Positions 52,285-61,365 of a stretch of DNA of 64,000 nt are shown piece after piece (within the stretch, counting starts at the first letter, position 1; each line of letters begins with the position of its first letter). A model generated the notes under the pieces. It worked only from the letters and a program-made list of their open reading frames with translations. It ran no database searches and was not told the origin of the DNA. The position numbers were made by a program, and so were the translations under genes. The stretch spans positions 1 through 64,000 of the forward strand of contig SVRI01000002.1 in NCBI GenBank assembly GCA_015064895.1, written 5' to 3'. Source of the stretch: Oscillospiraceae bacterium (GTDB lineage: Bacteria; Bacillota; Clostridia; Oscillospirales; CAG-382).

Positions 52285-54573
52285 TCAGTCTGAATTATCA
52301 AGGTGGTGGAATTCTACCGAGATTACAGTACCCGGTTCCACAAGTGTACCGGCTTCGGGTGATTGACGCGTGGCCACCGAGCCTTCTACCCCGTCACGGT
52401 ATGCACCCTCAAGCTTTATATTAAGTGAGTTGTTCACAAGATACGTCATGGCGTTTGCCGGTGACTGTCCTACAACACTTGGAACTGTCACCTTATTTTC
52501 ATCGTCCTTTGGCTCTGTATAAAGAACTATCACACCGTTTTCACGGAGTTTTGTTCCGCTTCTCGGGAACTGGTCAAGTACAACATCGCCATCGCCTATT
52601 ATCTTATATTTAAAGCCTGCATTTTCAATGTTAGTCTTAGCACCCGATACCACAAGTCCGGTGTAATCGTCAATTGCCTTAAGAAGTTCATCGCCCGAGT
52701 CCTCTTCCGAGCTTGTTTCTATATCGAGATAAGGAAGCACCTCTGTAAGCACCGCCGAAACGACAGGTGCTGCAATTGTACCGCCGTAGTAATTACCGAC
52801 AGGTTCATCAATTGCTATAAGTATCGCAATTTCCGGGTCATTTGCAGGTGCAAATGCAACGCAGGACGCTATGTAGAGGTTTTCATCAAGAATATCTCTT
52901 TTTTGTGATGTACCTGTTTTTGCACCTACGCTATAGCCCTTAACATATGCATTCTTTGTCGAGCCCATGGTAATACCGTTGGCAAGATACTGCATAATAG
53001 TATCGCTTGTCTCGGTGGAATTTACCTGTCTTACAACTGTAGGTTCATATTCCTTTACAATATTGCCGTTATCATCAACAAGTGCCTTTACAACTCTCGG
53101 CTGCATGAGATTACCGCCGTTTGCAACGGCAGACACTGCACGGATAAGCGACAAAGGTGTAATCTTAAATGTCTGCCCGAAGGAATAAACCGCAAGTTCT
53201 GTCTGGTTAAAGCCGTTAAAATCGCTATGGTAAATACTGTCAACTTCCCCTGCGAGGTCGATACCGGTCTTATCCATAAAGCCGTATGACTCAAAGTATT
53301 TATAGAAGTTTTCTCTTCCTACTGCTTCGGCAAGCTCCATGAATACGGGGTTACATGAATTCTGAAGCCCAAGCTCGAAGTTTTCAAGGCCGTGTCCCCT
53401 TGTGAGGTGACAGCTGATATTATATCCGCCTATGTTCTTAGAGCCCGTACAGTTAAACTGATATGCGGGATTTGTCATAGGCAGATCTTCTTCAAGTGCC
53501 ATGGCACTTGTTATTATTTTGAAGGTAGAACCCGGTTCATAAAGCTCCGTTATTGCTTTATTCTTCCATCTTGCTTCGACAAGGTCTTTATAGAAGGTAT
53601 TCTTCTGATCTTCGTCGGGCAGCGACTTTGTTCCGTCTTCATTTTCAATAAGCTCTGTACAGTATTCATCATACATAAGCTGCATTTCTTCATCCAGGCT
53701 GTACGGGTCATTGAGATCATAGTCGGGTTTATTCGACATTGCAAGTATTTCACCCGTGTTCACATCCATTATTATGCCTAAGACTCTGTTTTGTGCCTGG
53801 GTATCGGCAAGTGCCGTTTCAAGGTGTTTTTCAAGAATGGACTGAACCTGCCAGTCTATTGTCAATACTACGCCGGTTCCGTTTTCGGCACCCACATAGC
53901 TTTCATACTGAAAAGGCATATCCTGCCCCTTTGCATTTTGTGCCGTTACGATTTTTCCGGAGCTTCCCTTTAGGTATTCTTCATAGTAAGATTCAACGCC
54001 GTAAATACCCTTGTTATCTGAATTGGTAAAACCGATAACATTACTTGCAAGGTTTCCGTAGGGATAGAATCGCTTTGTGTCCTCTTCAAGATGTATGCCC
54101 TTTATATCGTTTTCTTCGACAAACAGTCTTATTTTATCGGTGATATCAGTATCAACCTTTTTCTTGATTATCTGATACTTGGATTCCTTCTTTGACATCT
54201 TGTCGAGAACAAAGGATTTTTCAACATCAAGTGTTTCACAAAGATGATTTACTATCAGATCCTTCTGTTCGTCTTCTATTTCATAAGGTGATATAAAAAC
54301 AGTTTCAACCGTAGCACTCACAGCCAAAGGCTTCATGTTACGGTCATATATTGTACCCCTTCTGGGGCTTATGGTTATCGCCGTAGTATACTGGTCAAAG
54401 GCTTCCTTTTTATACTTTGTGCTTTCAACCGTCTGTAAATAGAATACTCTAAATGCAAGTGCTATCAGCAACACTGCCATTACTGATAGCACTAAAAGTA
54501 CCCTACCCAAATAGGGCTTTACAGGAGACGAATTATTTTTATTGTTATTCTGAGAAGAATTGTTCATTGACAA
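52285..54573 (-). CDS. Class B penicillin-binding protein with PASTA domains (FtsI/SpoVD-type)
   Basis: The septal transpeptidase of the cluster, 762 residues. One N-terminal membrane helix (VLLVLSVMAVLLIALAFRVFYL), a PBP dimerisation domain (about 60-230), then the transpeptidase domain with the catalytic Ser in GSTFKI near 347, SCN near 405 and KTGTSQK near 545. Two PASTA modules (about 625-690 and 695-757) close the protein; PASTA domains bind peptidoglycan fragments or beta-lactams. It partners with FtsW. TTG at 54573 or ATG at 54567 are both possible starts after GAGGA. In sporulators this may act as PBP2B or SpoVD. Confidence 0.93.
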   Translation of the reverse strand: MSMNNSSQNNNKNNSSPVKPYLGRVLLVLSVMAVLLIALAFRVFYLQTVESTKYKKEAFDQYTTAITISPRRGTIYDRNMKPLAVSATVETVFISPYEIEDEQKDLIVNHLCETLDVEKSFVLDKMSKKESKYQIIKKKVDTDITDKIRLFVEENDIKGIHLEEDTKRFYPYGNLASNVIGFTNSDNKGIYGVESYYEEYLKGSSGKIVTAQNAKGQDMPFQYESYVGAENGTGVVLTIDWQVQSILEKHLETALADTQAQNRVLGIIMDVNTGEILAMSNKPDYDLNDPYSLDEEMQLMYDEYCTELIENEDGTKSLPDEDQKNTFYKDLVEARWKNKAITELYEPGSTFKIITSAMALEEDLPMTNPAYQFNCTGSKNIGGYNISCHLTRGHGLENFELGLQNSCNPVFMELAEAVGRENFYKYFESYGFMDKTGIDLAGEVDSIYHSDFNGFNQTELAVYSFGQTFKITPLSLIRAVSAVANGGNLMQPRVVKALVDDNGNIVKEYEPTVVRQVNSTETSDTIMQYLANGITMGSTKNAYVKGYSVGAKTGTSQKRDILDENLYIASCVAFAPANDPEIAILIAIDEPVGNYYGGTIAAPVVSAVLTEVLPYLDIETSSEEDSGDELLKAIDDYTGLVVSGAKTNIENAGFKYKIIGDGDVVLDQFPRSGTKLRENGVIVLYTEPKDDENKVTVPSVVGQSPANAMTYLVNNSLNIKLEGAYRDGVEGSVATRQSPEAGTLVEPGTVISVEFHHLDNSD

Positions 54574-54585
54574 ACCGTCCTCACG

Positions 54586-55161
54586 TTACTCATATATCTT
54601 TGATACCGATTCTTTGAAGCTGTCAAATGTGGCATCAACTTTATGCTCGGTCTTGGTTTCTGCCGCCGACACTTCAACAGTATCTCCGCCTGAAATATCA
54701 ACGTAATGCTTTACCACATCCGTGGACTTTACAAGTCCGAGTTCCGTTGTCGCCACTTCTTCAATATACTTAAGGTCATATTTCTTATCAATTTCAAACT
54801 GAAGGCTGTCATTTTCCTGCTCAAGAAGTGCTATTTCTGACTTTAGGCTGTTGGATTCATATGACAGTTCATTCATCACGGAATTGCCGTATATTACAAA
54901 CATAAGCATAATGGTAAGAACCACTGCGTAGAAAACAAATCTTACGGGAAAAGGACTTGCTTTTACTCTTTTTTTGACAATTATGGGAGCATTTGCCTTT
55001 TCTCTATTTTTTCTGCGTGTTCTTTCAAGAGTGGAAGTTCCGGTTCTTGTCGAAACCCTTTCATCCCTCAATGCAGAAGCAGATGTTCTTCTTACACCAT
55101 TATATTGTGCTTCTCTTGAATTTATGTTATTTGTAACATTCATTCTTGTAGCTTCTGTCAT
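54586..55161 (-). CDS. ftsL: FtsL-like septum formation protein
   Basis: A 191-residue bitopic protein with a basic cytoplasmic tail (1-75), one membrane helix (FVFYAVVLTIMLMFVIYG) and an extracellular leucine-zipper coiled coil (SYESNSLKSEIALLEQENDSLQ region). That layout matches FtsL/DivIC. Position between rsmH and the class B PBP is the canonical ftsL position. The tail and the 70-residue C-terminal extension are longer than usual. The ATG follows GAGG. Confidence 0.85.
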   Translation of the reverse strand: MTEATRMNVTNNINSREAQYNGVRRTSASALRDERVSTRTGTSTLERTRRKNREKANAPIIVKKRVKASPFPVRFVFYAVVLTIMLMFVIYGNSVMNELSYESNSLKSEIALLEQENDSLQFEIDKKYDLKYIEEVATTELGLVKSTDVVKHYVDISGGDTVEVSAAETKTEHKVDATFDSFKESVSKIYE

Positions 55162-55185
55162 TAACCGTAAACCTCACTTATATTT

Positions 55186-56127
55186 TTAAATCTTTTCAAG
55201 TACTCTGAGTTTCGCACTTCTGGACCTTGGATTTTCATCAAGCTCCTGTTGGGAAGGAAGTATGGGCTTCTTTGTAATTACCCGTCCTTCTGCCTTCTTT
55301 CCGCACACACAAACAGGAAAATCAGGCGGACAAGTACAGCCAACCGTTTTTTCAAGGAATGTATGCTTTACGATTCTGTCCTCAAGGGAATGGAATGTAA
55401 TAATTGCCATTCTGCCCCCGGGACTCAGCATGGGAAAGAAATTGTTTATTGTGTCGGAGATTATATTTAGCTCTCCGTTGACTTCAATTCTTATAGCCTG
55501 AAAGGTTCTCTTTGCCGGGTGCGGACCGTCCTGCTTATTTTTTGCAGGTATTCCGCTTTTGATTATTTCCGAAAGCTCGAGAGTTGTTTCAATGAGCTTT
55601 TCTTCTCTGTACTTTACGATTTTTCTGGCTATGGAGGAAGCGTATCTTTCCTCACCGTACATATCTATAATCTTCGCAAGTTCCCTCTCGGAGTAGGTAT
55701 TAACAACATCATATGCCGTCATTTCCTCACTCCTGTCCATTCTCATATCGAGAGGGGCGTCCTGCATGTAGGAAAAACCGCGGGTGGCGTCATCGAGTTG
55801 AAAGGAGGAAACTCCAAGGTCCGCCACCACGCCGTCAATCCTATCAATACCATGCGATTTTAATACTTCGGCACCGTCTACAAAATTCGTGTGAACAAGC
55901 ATTATTCTGTCACCGTATTTTGCGAGTCTCTCTTTTGCTTTTCCGAGAGCATACTCATCTCTGTCGATACCGATAAGCCTTCCCTTTTCGGAAAGTCTTG
56001 AGGCTATCAGGTTTGAATGTCCCGCACCGCCAAGAGTACAGTCGACATACACACCGTCAGGCTTTATATTTAAACTGTCTACCGTTTCATTTAGAAGCAC
56101 CGAATAGTGCCCGAAATTTTCCTGCAA
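55186..56127 (-). CDS. rsmH: 16S rRNA (cytosine1402-N4)-methyltransferase RsmH
   Basis: RsmH methylates N4 of C1402 in 16S rRNA. The 313-residue SAM enzyme starts near GHYSVLLNETVDSLN and contains the SAM motif DCTLGGAGHS, DGVVADLGVSSFQLD, and the C-terminal IITFHSLEDRIVK. I choose the TTG at 56127, 8 bp after GGGAG, giving a family-like N-terminus; another TTG at 56142 lies 5 codons upstream but has the ribosome site behind it. It follows mraZ as in most bacteria. Confidence 0.95.
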   Translation of the reverse strand: MQENFGHYSVLLNETVDSLNIKPDGVYVDCTLGGAGHSNLIASRLSEKGRLIGIDRDEYALGKAKERLAKYGDRIMLVHTNFVDGAEVLKSHGIDRIDGVVADLGVSSFQLDDATRGFSYMQDAPLDMRMDRSEEMTAYDVVNTYSERELAKIIDMYGEERYASSIARKIVKYREEKLIETTLELSEIIKSGIPAKNKQDGPHPAKRTFQAIRIEVNGELNIISDTINNFFPMLSPGGRMAIITFHSLEDRIVKHTFLEKTVGCTCPPDFPVCVCGKKAEGRVITKKPILPSQQELDENPRSRSAKLRVLEKI

Positions 56128-56151
56128 TGCTTTATCTCCCAAAAATACGTT

Positions 56152-56583
56152 TTAGCAAAGACCGAGATGTATCTTCTTACTCTGCTCTTTGAGCTTTTCG
56201 ATATCGAACTTTTCAGTTTCTGCTTCGACATCTTCTGTGCCCCAGATTTCAACGTATTTTCTCATACCGATGAAAGAGATTTCCTTCACAAGGTTAGCAA
56301 ATGCTCTATGGTCGGCACTTATGCTGATTCGTCCCTGCGTATCTACATCTGTCGGCATTGCGTTTTTCATGATATATCTCTTCATGTCGCTTATATCTTC
56401 TGTTTCACCCAGAGTATCCAGCTTTTCCATGAAGTTTATCCATTCTTCTTCGGAGTACATAACGAGAAACTTAGAAAAGGTCTTGGCAATAATAACGCTT
56501 GAGCCTAAATCGGCACGGAACTTTGCGGGAACAAACACTCGTCCCTTTGCATCCAAGGTATGTTTAAACTCACCCGTAAGCAT
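56152..56583 (-). CDS. mraZ: Transcriptional regulator MraZ
   Basis: MraZ binds repeats in its own promoter and controls the dcw cluster. The 143-residue protein has two AbrB-like SpoVT domains: GEFKHTLDAKGRVFVPAKFR at the start and DTQGRISISADHR in the second half, each with the D-x-x-G-R core. The ATG at 56583 follows AAGGAGG; an upstream frame start at 56628 would add 15 residues behind the ribosome site. It is the first gene of the cluster. Confidence 0.96.
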   Translation of the reverse strand: MLTGEFKHTLDAKGRVFVPAKFRADLGSSVIIAKTFSKFLVMYSEEEWINFMEKLDTLGETEDISDMKRYIMKNAMPTDVDTQGRISISADHRAFANLVKEISFIGMRKYVEIWGTEDVEAETEKFDIEKLKEQSKKIHLGLC

Positions 56584-56681
56584 ATTCCGCACCTCCTTTT
56601 GACTTTCTCGTCGATGAAAACACTGCACTTTCGCTCTTTTTTAATCCATTTTCATCGTTTTTGCTCCACTAAGATGGTTAT

Positions 56682-56710
56682 ATTATAATATACTGCTCTT
56701 ATTTTTGCAA
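56682..56710 (-). promoter_or_regulatory. Promoter for mraZ and the dcw cluster
   Basis: Minus strand TTGCAA (56710-56705), 17-nt spacer, TATAAT (56687-56682). One GTGGAG box, the core of known MraZ sites, lies downstream at 56669-56664. Confidence 0.65.
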
Positions 56711-56878
56711 TAGGTTTACATAAAAAAATTCGTCAATTACGGCAATTTAATTTTAAACTTTTTGTAAACAAAGAATGGGTGTTCTATTTTGTTGTAAAAT
56801 ATGACAAAAAAGGCAGTTTTGTTATGTGCAATTTTACTTTTCAGTTTTTTTATTAAAAATACAACGGCAAAAAAAGAA

Positions 56879-56905
56879 AGAGAACGACAAGATTTGTCGT
56901 TCTCT
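56879..56905 (-). terminator. Terminator of typA
   Basis: AGAGAACGACAA (56879-56890) and TTGTCGTTCTCT (56894-56905): 12-bp perfect stem with a minus-strand T-run. Confidence 0.9.
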
Positions 56906-56924
56906 AAAGTCTGTTTATTGGTGT

Positions 56925-58748
56925 TTAAGATTTCAATTTCGCATAAGCCTTAGCTCTGTTTACATTATTGAGTATCTGCTTACGAAGTCTTATGGACTTG
57001 GGTGTTACCTCGATAAGTTCATCCTCATTGATAAATTCGATAGCCTCTTCAAGGGAGTGAATTTTAGGAGGTACAAGTCTGAGTGCTTCATCGGCACCGG
57101 TTGAACGTACAGCCGTCATATGCTTCTTCTTGCAAGGATTGATTACGATATCATCCGTCTTCGCATTCTCGCCGACAATCTGACCTTCATAAACATCCTG
57201 TGCAGGCACTACAAACATCTGACCTCTGTCCTGTACATTATAGATACCGTAAGAGGTTGTCTTACCTGTTTCGTATGCAACAAGTGAGCCTGTGGTTCTC
57301 TTTGTAATTTCGCCTCTATATGGTGTATATTCGAGGAACATGGAGTTGATTATACCCTCGCCTCTTGTATCGGTAAGAAATTCATTTCTGTAGCCGAAAA
57401 GTCCGCGGGTAGGAATATGGAATACAACATGCATTCTGTCGCCTCTGGGTGACATATCAATAAGCTCGCCTTTTCTTGCACCAAGCTTTTCGATAACCGA
57501 GCCCATATATTCCTGAGGAACATCGCAGCTTACTTCTTCCATGGGTTCCATCTTTACGCCGTCAATTTCCTTAAAAAGAACCTTGGGTGCACTTACCTGA
57601 AATTCATAGCCTTCACGTCTCATTGTTTCAATAAGAATTGAAAGGTGCATTTCGCCTCTGCCCATTACTCTGAAGGCTTCTGTGGAATCTGAATCCTCAA
57701 CCTTGAGGGAGATATCCTTGAGAAGCTCACGGTAGAGTCTTGCACGAAGGTGACGTGAGGTACAGAATTTACCCTCTGTTCCCGCAAAGGGTGAGTCGTT
57801 TACCGAGAATGTCATCTCGAGTGTAGGCTCTGAAATCTTACAGAAAGGAAGGGGCTCTACGTTCTGTGTATCGCAAAGCGTATCGCCGATTGTTACCTCT
57901 TCTATACCCGAAAGGCATACGATTTCTCCCGCCTTTGCCTCGTCAACATTAACTCTCTTTAATCCGTCGATAGTGAGAAGGTTTACAATCTTTGCGTTAT
58001 AGTTATTATGAATACCGTGGTGGTGGCAGACGGTCACCTGCATACCCTTCTTTACGGTACCTCTTTCAATTCTGCCTGTTGCAATACGACCGATAAAGTT
58101 ATCATAGTCGATATTGGAAACGAGCATCTGAGCAGGGCCCTCTTCGTCAACATCGGGACCGGGTACGTGATTTATAATCTGTTCAAACAAAGGTACAAGG
58201 TTTTCTTCCTGAATATCGGGCGAGAGACTGGCTGTACCGTTACGTCCCGAGCAGAATACAACGGGGCTGTCGAGCTGTTCATCGGTTGCATCAAGAGCAA
58301 TGAGAAGTTCAAGCACTTCGTCAACAACTTCTACAGGACGTGCACCGGGTCTGTCAACCTTATTTACAACGATAATTACCTTATGGCCGAGTTCAAGTGC
58401 CTTCTGAAGAACAAATCTTGTCTGGGGCATTGTGCCTTCAAAGGCATCAACGAGAAGAAGTACGCCGTCAACCATTTTGAGGATTCTTTCAACTTCACCG
58501 CCAAAGTCAGCATGGCCGGGGGTATCTACAACATTTATTTTAATATCGTTATAGATAATGGAGGTATTCTTTGCAAGGATTGTGATACCTCTCTCACGTT
58601 CAAGGTCGTTACTGTCCATTACTCTGTCGTCAACAACTTCGTTCTGTCTGAATGTTCCCGACTGCTTGAGCATTTCGTCAACAAGGGTTGTCTTACCGTG
58701 GTCAACATGGGCAACGATTGCTACGTTTCTGATATCATTTCTAATCAT
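56925..58748 (-). CDS. typA: Ribosome-binding GTPase TypA/BipA
   Basis: TypA is an EF-G-like GTPase that helps ribosome assembly and stress adaptation. The 607-residue protein has the G1 loop [10 protein letters not shown], the effector segment RERGITI, G3 [10 protein letters not shown]4 [10 protein letters not shown], domains II and III, and the C-terminal domain with GRGEMHLS and [15 protein letters not shown]. Length is typical. I take the ATG at 58748, after AGGTGA; a TTG one codon upstream is possible. It is monocistronic. Confidence 0.96.
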   Translation of the reverse strand: MIRNDIRNVAIVAHVDHGKTTLVDEMLKQSGTFRQNEVVDDRVMDSNDLERERGITILAKNTSIIYNDIKINVVDTPGHADFGGEVERILKMVDGVLLLVDAFEGTMPQTRFVLQKALELGHKVIIVVNKVDRPGARPVEVVDEVLELLIALDATDEQLDSPVVFCSGRNGTASLSPDIQEENLVPLFEQIINHVPGPDVDEEGPAQMLVSNIDYDNFIGRIATGRIERGTVKKGMQVTVCHHHGIHNNYNAKIVNLLTIDGLKRVNVDEAKAGEIVCLSGIEEVTIGDTLCDTQNVEPLPFCKISEPTLEMTFSVNDSPFAGTEGKFCTSRHLRARLYRELLKDISLKVEDSDSTEAFRVMGRGEMHLSILIETMRREGYEFQVSAPKVLFKEIDGVKMEPMEEVSCDVPQEYMGSVIEKLGARKGELIDMSPRGDRMHVVFHIPTRGLFGYRNEFLTDTRGEGIINSMFLEYTPYRGEITKRTTGSLVAYETGKTTSYGIYNVQDRGQMFVVPAQDVYEGQIVGENAKTDDIVINPCKKKHMTAVRSTGADEALRLVPPKIHSLEEAIEFINEDELIEVTPKSIRLRKQILNNVNRAKAYAKLKS

Positions 58749-58792
58749 CAAATTTCACCTGATTTTTCAAATTCGTTGTTTACCAAAAATAG

Positions 58793-58821
58793 ATTATACA
58801 ACAAAAATGCGGTAAAATCAA
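58793..58821 (-). promoter_or_regulatory. Promoter for typA
   Basis: Minus strand TTGATT (58821-58816), 17-nt spacer, TATAAT (58798-58793). The -35 lies inside the loop side of the cysK terminator hairpin. Confidence 0.6.
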
Positions 58822-58846
58822 CAAGTAACTTGTAATTTACCGCATT
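58806..58846 (-). terminator. Terminator of cysK
   Basis: AATGCGGTAAA (58806-58816) and TTTACCGCATT (58836-58846) with a smaller ACAAGT/ACTTGT hairpin in the loop; T's follow on the minus strand. Confidence 0.75.
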
Positions 58847-58880
58847 ATTTTTCAATATTTACAATTTTACCTATATTTTC

Positions 58881-59810
58881 CTATTCCGAGAACAGCTCGG
58901 TAGAAAGATATCTGTCGCCTATATCCGGAAGAAGAACAACTATCGTTTTATCCTCATTCCCCGCCCTTTTGGCAATCTCCGTTGCCGCATAAAGTGCCGC
59001 ACCCGAGGATATACCCACAAGTATTCCCTCTTTCTTTGCAAGGGTTCTTGCAGCATCATAAGCATTATCGTGATGAACGGGAATTATCTCGTCATAAACC
59101 TTGGTATCAAGGATTTCGGGCACAAAGCCTGCACCTATGCCCTGAAGCTTATGAGCACCTGCCCTTCCTTCCGAAAGATAAGGGCTGTCGGTGGGTTCAA
59201 CGGCGACGATTTTTACATCGGGGTTCTTTTCCTTAAGATACTTGCCGACACCTGTTATCGTTCCGCCTGTACCAACACCTGCGACGAAAATATCCACTTT
59301 GCCGTCAGTATCGTTCCAGATTTCGGGACCTGTTGTGAGATAGTGTGCCTTTGGATTTTCGGGGTTTACAAACTGACCTGCAAGAATACTGTCTGGAATC
59401 TCGGAAAGAAGCTCGTTTGCCCTCTCAATAGCACCGTTCATACCATATTTGCCGTCGGTAAGCACCACCTCTGCACCAAAGGCACGGATGAGTTTTATAC
59501 GTTCAACACTCATTGTATCGGGCATTGTGAGAATCACTCTATAGCCTTTGGATGCCGCAATTGCCGCAAGTCCTATGCCTGTATTACCGCTGGTGGGTTC
59601 AATGATTGTTGCACCCTTTTTAAGCTTTCCTGCTTTTTCCGCTGCTTCAATCATCTGTCTTGCAACCCTGTCCTTGGCAGAGCCTGCGGGGTTTTTGCCT
59701 TCAAGCTTACATAGGATTGTTGCAGTACAGTTATTCTCTTTTGCATAATTTGAAATCTCAAGAAGCGGTGTATTACCCACAAGCTCTAAGATGTTTTTAT
59801 AAATTTTCAT
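58881..59810 (-). CDS. cysK: Cysteine synthase A (O-acetylserine sulfhydrylase)
   Basis: Makes cysteine from O-acetylserine and sulfide using PLP. The 309-residue protein has the PLP lysine in AGSAKDRVA near residue 44, EPTSGNTGIGLA for substrate binding, and GTGGTITGVGKYL for PLP phosphate binding, with length and order as in CysK. I start at the ATG at 59810, 5 bp after GGAGA; the upstream reading begins inside the preceding gene. It follows the LRR-like membrane protein by 11 bp and shares its promoter. Confidence 0.95.
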   Translation of the reverse strand: MKIYKNILELVGNTPLLEISNYAKENNCTATILCKLEGKNPAGSAKDRVARQMIEAAEKAGKLKKGATIIEPTSGNTGIGLAAIAASKGYRVILTMPDTMSVERIKLIRAFGAEVVLTDGKYGMNGAIERANELLSEIPDSILAGQFVNPENPKAHYLTTGPEIWNDTDGKVDIFVAGVGTGGTITGVGKYLKEKNPDVKIVAVEPTDSPYLSEGRAGAHKLQGIGAGFVPEILDTKVYDEIIPVHHDNAYDAARTLAKKEGILVGISSGAALYAATEIAKRAGNEDKTIVVLLPDIGDRYLSTELFSE

Positions 59811-59821
59811 ATATTCTCCAA

Positions 59822-60811
59822 TCACTCAAACAGCGAGCTGAAATCTACGGGGTTACCGTTTTCATCGACAAACTGAGGCTGTTCGTTTTTGTCATCGACA
59901 TTTCCTTGGGCGTTATTTATCTCGGGAGCATTCTGCACCGGATTATCCTGCTGTTCAAGGTAGCTTTCAAGTGTCATGGATATTCCTGTTTTTATGTCAT
60001 AAAACACGAATACTTTTTCCTTGATATGTTCCAAGGGTGACCAATCGGAAATATCATTGCCGGTAAAGTCAAGCTCCAGTAAGGATTCGGGACTATAATC
60101 AGAAAGTGCCGATACATCCGTAATTCCGTTACGTGCGAAATATCCAAAACAAAGCTTCGAATACTCTCTGACAAAGGAAACATCTTCAATCTTTGTATCG
60201 TAAATCTCAAAAATTTCAATATTCTTGAACTTTTTAAGGTCATTAAGGGAATCGCCCTCATTAAAGACAAATTCCGATTTCAAGAGATAGCCATTTGCGG
60301 TTTCTTGGAAATCAGGCTCATATGCCGCATCCGACAAACAAAGGTCTACATAATCGATATAACCTATAAAAACGCTGTTATCATATCCGTCACACGGACC
60401 GAGGGCAATATAATGGACATTATCTATATCCTGCTGTGTTACTTCCTGCACTTCTTTTCCAAGGGCATTTGCAAAAGCATGCAAAAACGATTTATTTTCA
60501 AAGCCAAGAACCTGAGCCGAAGCAGAAAGAGCTGTGTCGTCTACCTCGCCCAAAGGGGTTATATTGAGTTCTATTTCGGGCGTTTCCTGTTTAGCGGTAT
60601 CTCCGTTATCCTTGGCGGCATCCGGCTGTTTTTTGATTACCTGTGCTGACTGTACGGGCGGTTTGGCATTTTCTTTTTCACTATTCTTTTTACTGTTGGC
60701 ACTTACACATATTGATACAATCATAAAAACCACAAACGCGGCAAGAACTACTGCCATTACTACGTCTTCACGCTTAAATTTGTGACTGCCTTTATTATTC
60801 TGGCTATTCAT
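59822..60811 (-). CDS. Membrane-anchored protein with short leucine-rich repeats
   Basis: A 329-residue protein with a basic cytoplasmic start, one membrane helix (VVMAVVLAAFVVFMIVSICV, residues 18-37), a Lys/Ala/Pro/Gln-rich linker to about 80, and an extracellular domain. Residues 175-260 carry irregular leucine-rich repeats (LNDLKKFKNIEIFEIYDTKI, ITDVSALSDYS, LLELDFTGNDISDWSPL). The C-terminus is Asn/Gln/Asp-rich. The function is unknown; LRR domains usually bind protein. It is upstream of cysK in one operon, with no obvious functional link. The ATG follows AAAGGAT. Confidence 0.8.
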   Translation of the reverse strand: MNSQNNKGSHKFKREDVVMAVVLAAFVVFMIVSICVSANSKKNSEKENAKPPVQSAQVIKKQPDAAKDNGDTAKQETPEIELNITPLGEVDDTALSASAQVLGFENKSFLHAFANALGKEVQEVTQQDIDNVHYIALGPCDGYDNSVFIGYIDYVDLCLSDAAYEPDFQETANGYLLKSEFVFNEGDSLNDLKKFKNIEIFEIYDTKIEDVSFVREYSKLCFGYFARNGITDVSALSDYSPESLLELDFTGNDISDWSPLEHIKEKVFVFYDIKTGISMTLESYLEQQDNPVQNAPEINNAQGNVDDKNEQPQFVDENGNPVDFSSLFE

Positions 60812-60838
60812 ATATTATCATCCTTTCAAATCAAGTGA

Positions 60839-60867
60839 ATTATACTACTTTTTTATAGGTTTGTCAA
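60839..60867 (-). promoter_or_regulatory. Consensus promoter for the LRR-cysK operon
   Basis: Minus strand TTGACA (60867-60862), 17-nt spacer, TATAAT (60844-60839). Confidence 0.8.
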
Positions 60868-60884
60868 TTTTTTTAAAAAAGCAC

Positions 60885-60913
60885 TTGACAAAACGCGACT
60901 ACATGTGTAGAAT
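60885..60913 (+). promoter_or_regulatory. Promoter for the blaI-like operon
   Basis: TTGACA (60885-60890), 17-nt spacer, TAGAAT (60908-60913). The first operator overlaps its -10. Confidence 0.8.
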
Positions 60914-60938
60914 AGTTATAGACTACAAGCGTAGTCGC
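60895..60938 (+). promoter_or_regulatory. Two BlaI/MecI-type operators
   Basis: Operator 1 is CTACA-TG-TGTAG (60899-60910), between -35 and -10. Operator 2 is GACTAC-N4-GTAGTC (60921-60936), just downstream. Outer half-sites GCGACTAC (60895) and GTAGTCGC (60931) also pair. This matches the TACA/TGTA core of BlaI-family operators and implies autorepression. Confidence 0.85.
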
Positions 60939-60981
60939 AAATGATAATGCATTTTCATTTTATTTTGAAAGGACTGTTTTT

Positions 60982-61365
60982 ATGTCAATCGAAAACATAA
61001 GTATTGGCGATGGCGAACTTGAGATTATGAAGGTAATCTGGTCAAAAGACGAAGCTGTCAGCACACAGGAAATAACAAAGGCTGTTGAGGCAAAAGGGTG
61101 GAAAAGAACCACAATTTCCACTTTTCTCTCACGTCTCGTGGAAAAAGGAGCCCTTGTCAGCGAAAAACAGGGTAACAACTATTTCTACCGTCCTCTTATT
61201 TCAAAGAGAGACTACAGTTCCATGAAGGCAAAAAGCCTTATTTCATCGCTCTTTGACGGCTCTGCAAAACAGCTTTGTGCTTCGCTTTTTGAAGACGGAA
61301 ACCTGTCGCAGAAGGACATAGAAGAGCTTCGTGCCATATTTACAAAGGATGATAACAATGATTGA
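60982..61365 (+). CDS. BlaI/MecI/CopY family repressor
   Basis: A 127-residue winged-helix repressor. The N-terminal DNA-binding domain shows GDGELEIMKVIWSKDEAVSTQEI, then KGWKRTTISTFLSRLVEKGAL, and FYRPLISKRDY leads to the C-terminal dimer helices, where the partner protease cleaves BlaI. It is encoded just before an M56 protease gene with an 8-bp overlap, the standard blaI-blaR1 arrangement, and two operators lie in the promoter. No beta-lactamase gene is adjacent, so the response target may be envelope homeostasis. The ATG follows AAAGGA. Confidence 0.95.
   Translation: MSIENISIGDGELEIMKVIWSKDEAVSTQEITKAVEAKGWKRTTISTFLSRLVEKGALVSEKQGNNYFYRPLISKRDYSSMKAKSLISSLFDGSAKQLCASLFEDGNLSQKDIEELRAIFTKDDNND

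Larger units (their letters stand above)
56584..56924 (-). other. mraZ leader and upstream spacer
   Basis: A 341-bp stretch without a gene. It holds the mraZ ribosome site, a leader of about 90 nt, the promoter at 56682-56710, an A/T-rich spacer in which I see nothing, and the typA terminator at 56879-56905. Confidence 0.6.

Noticed and set aside
56620-56670. A triple MraZ box in the mraZ leader
   Set aside because: Only GTGGAG at 56664-56669 fits; the two neighbours (ATGGAT, GTGCAG) are degenerate and spaced 20-21 bp, not about 10 bp as in known operators.
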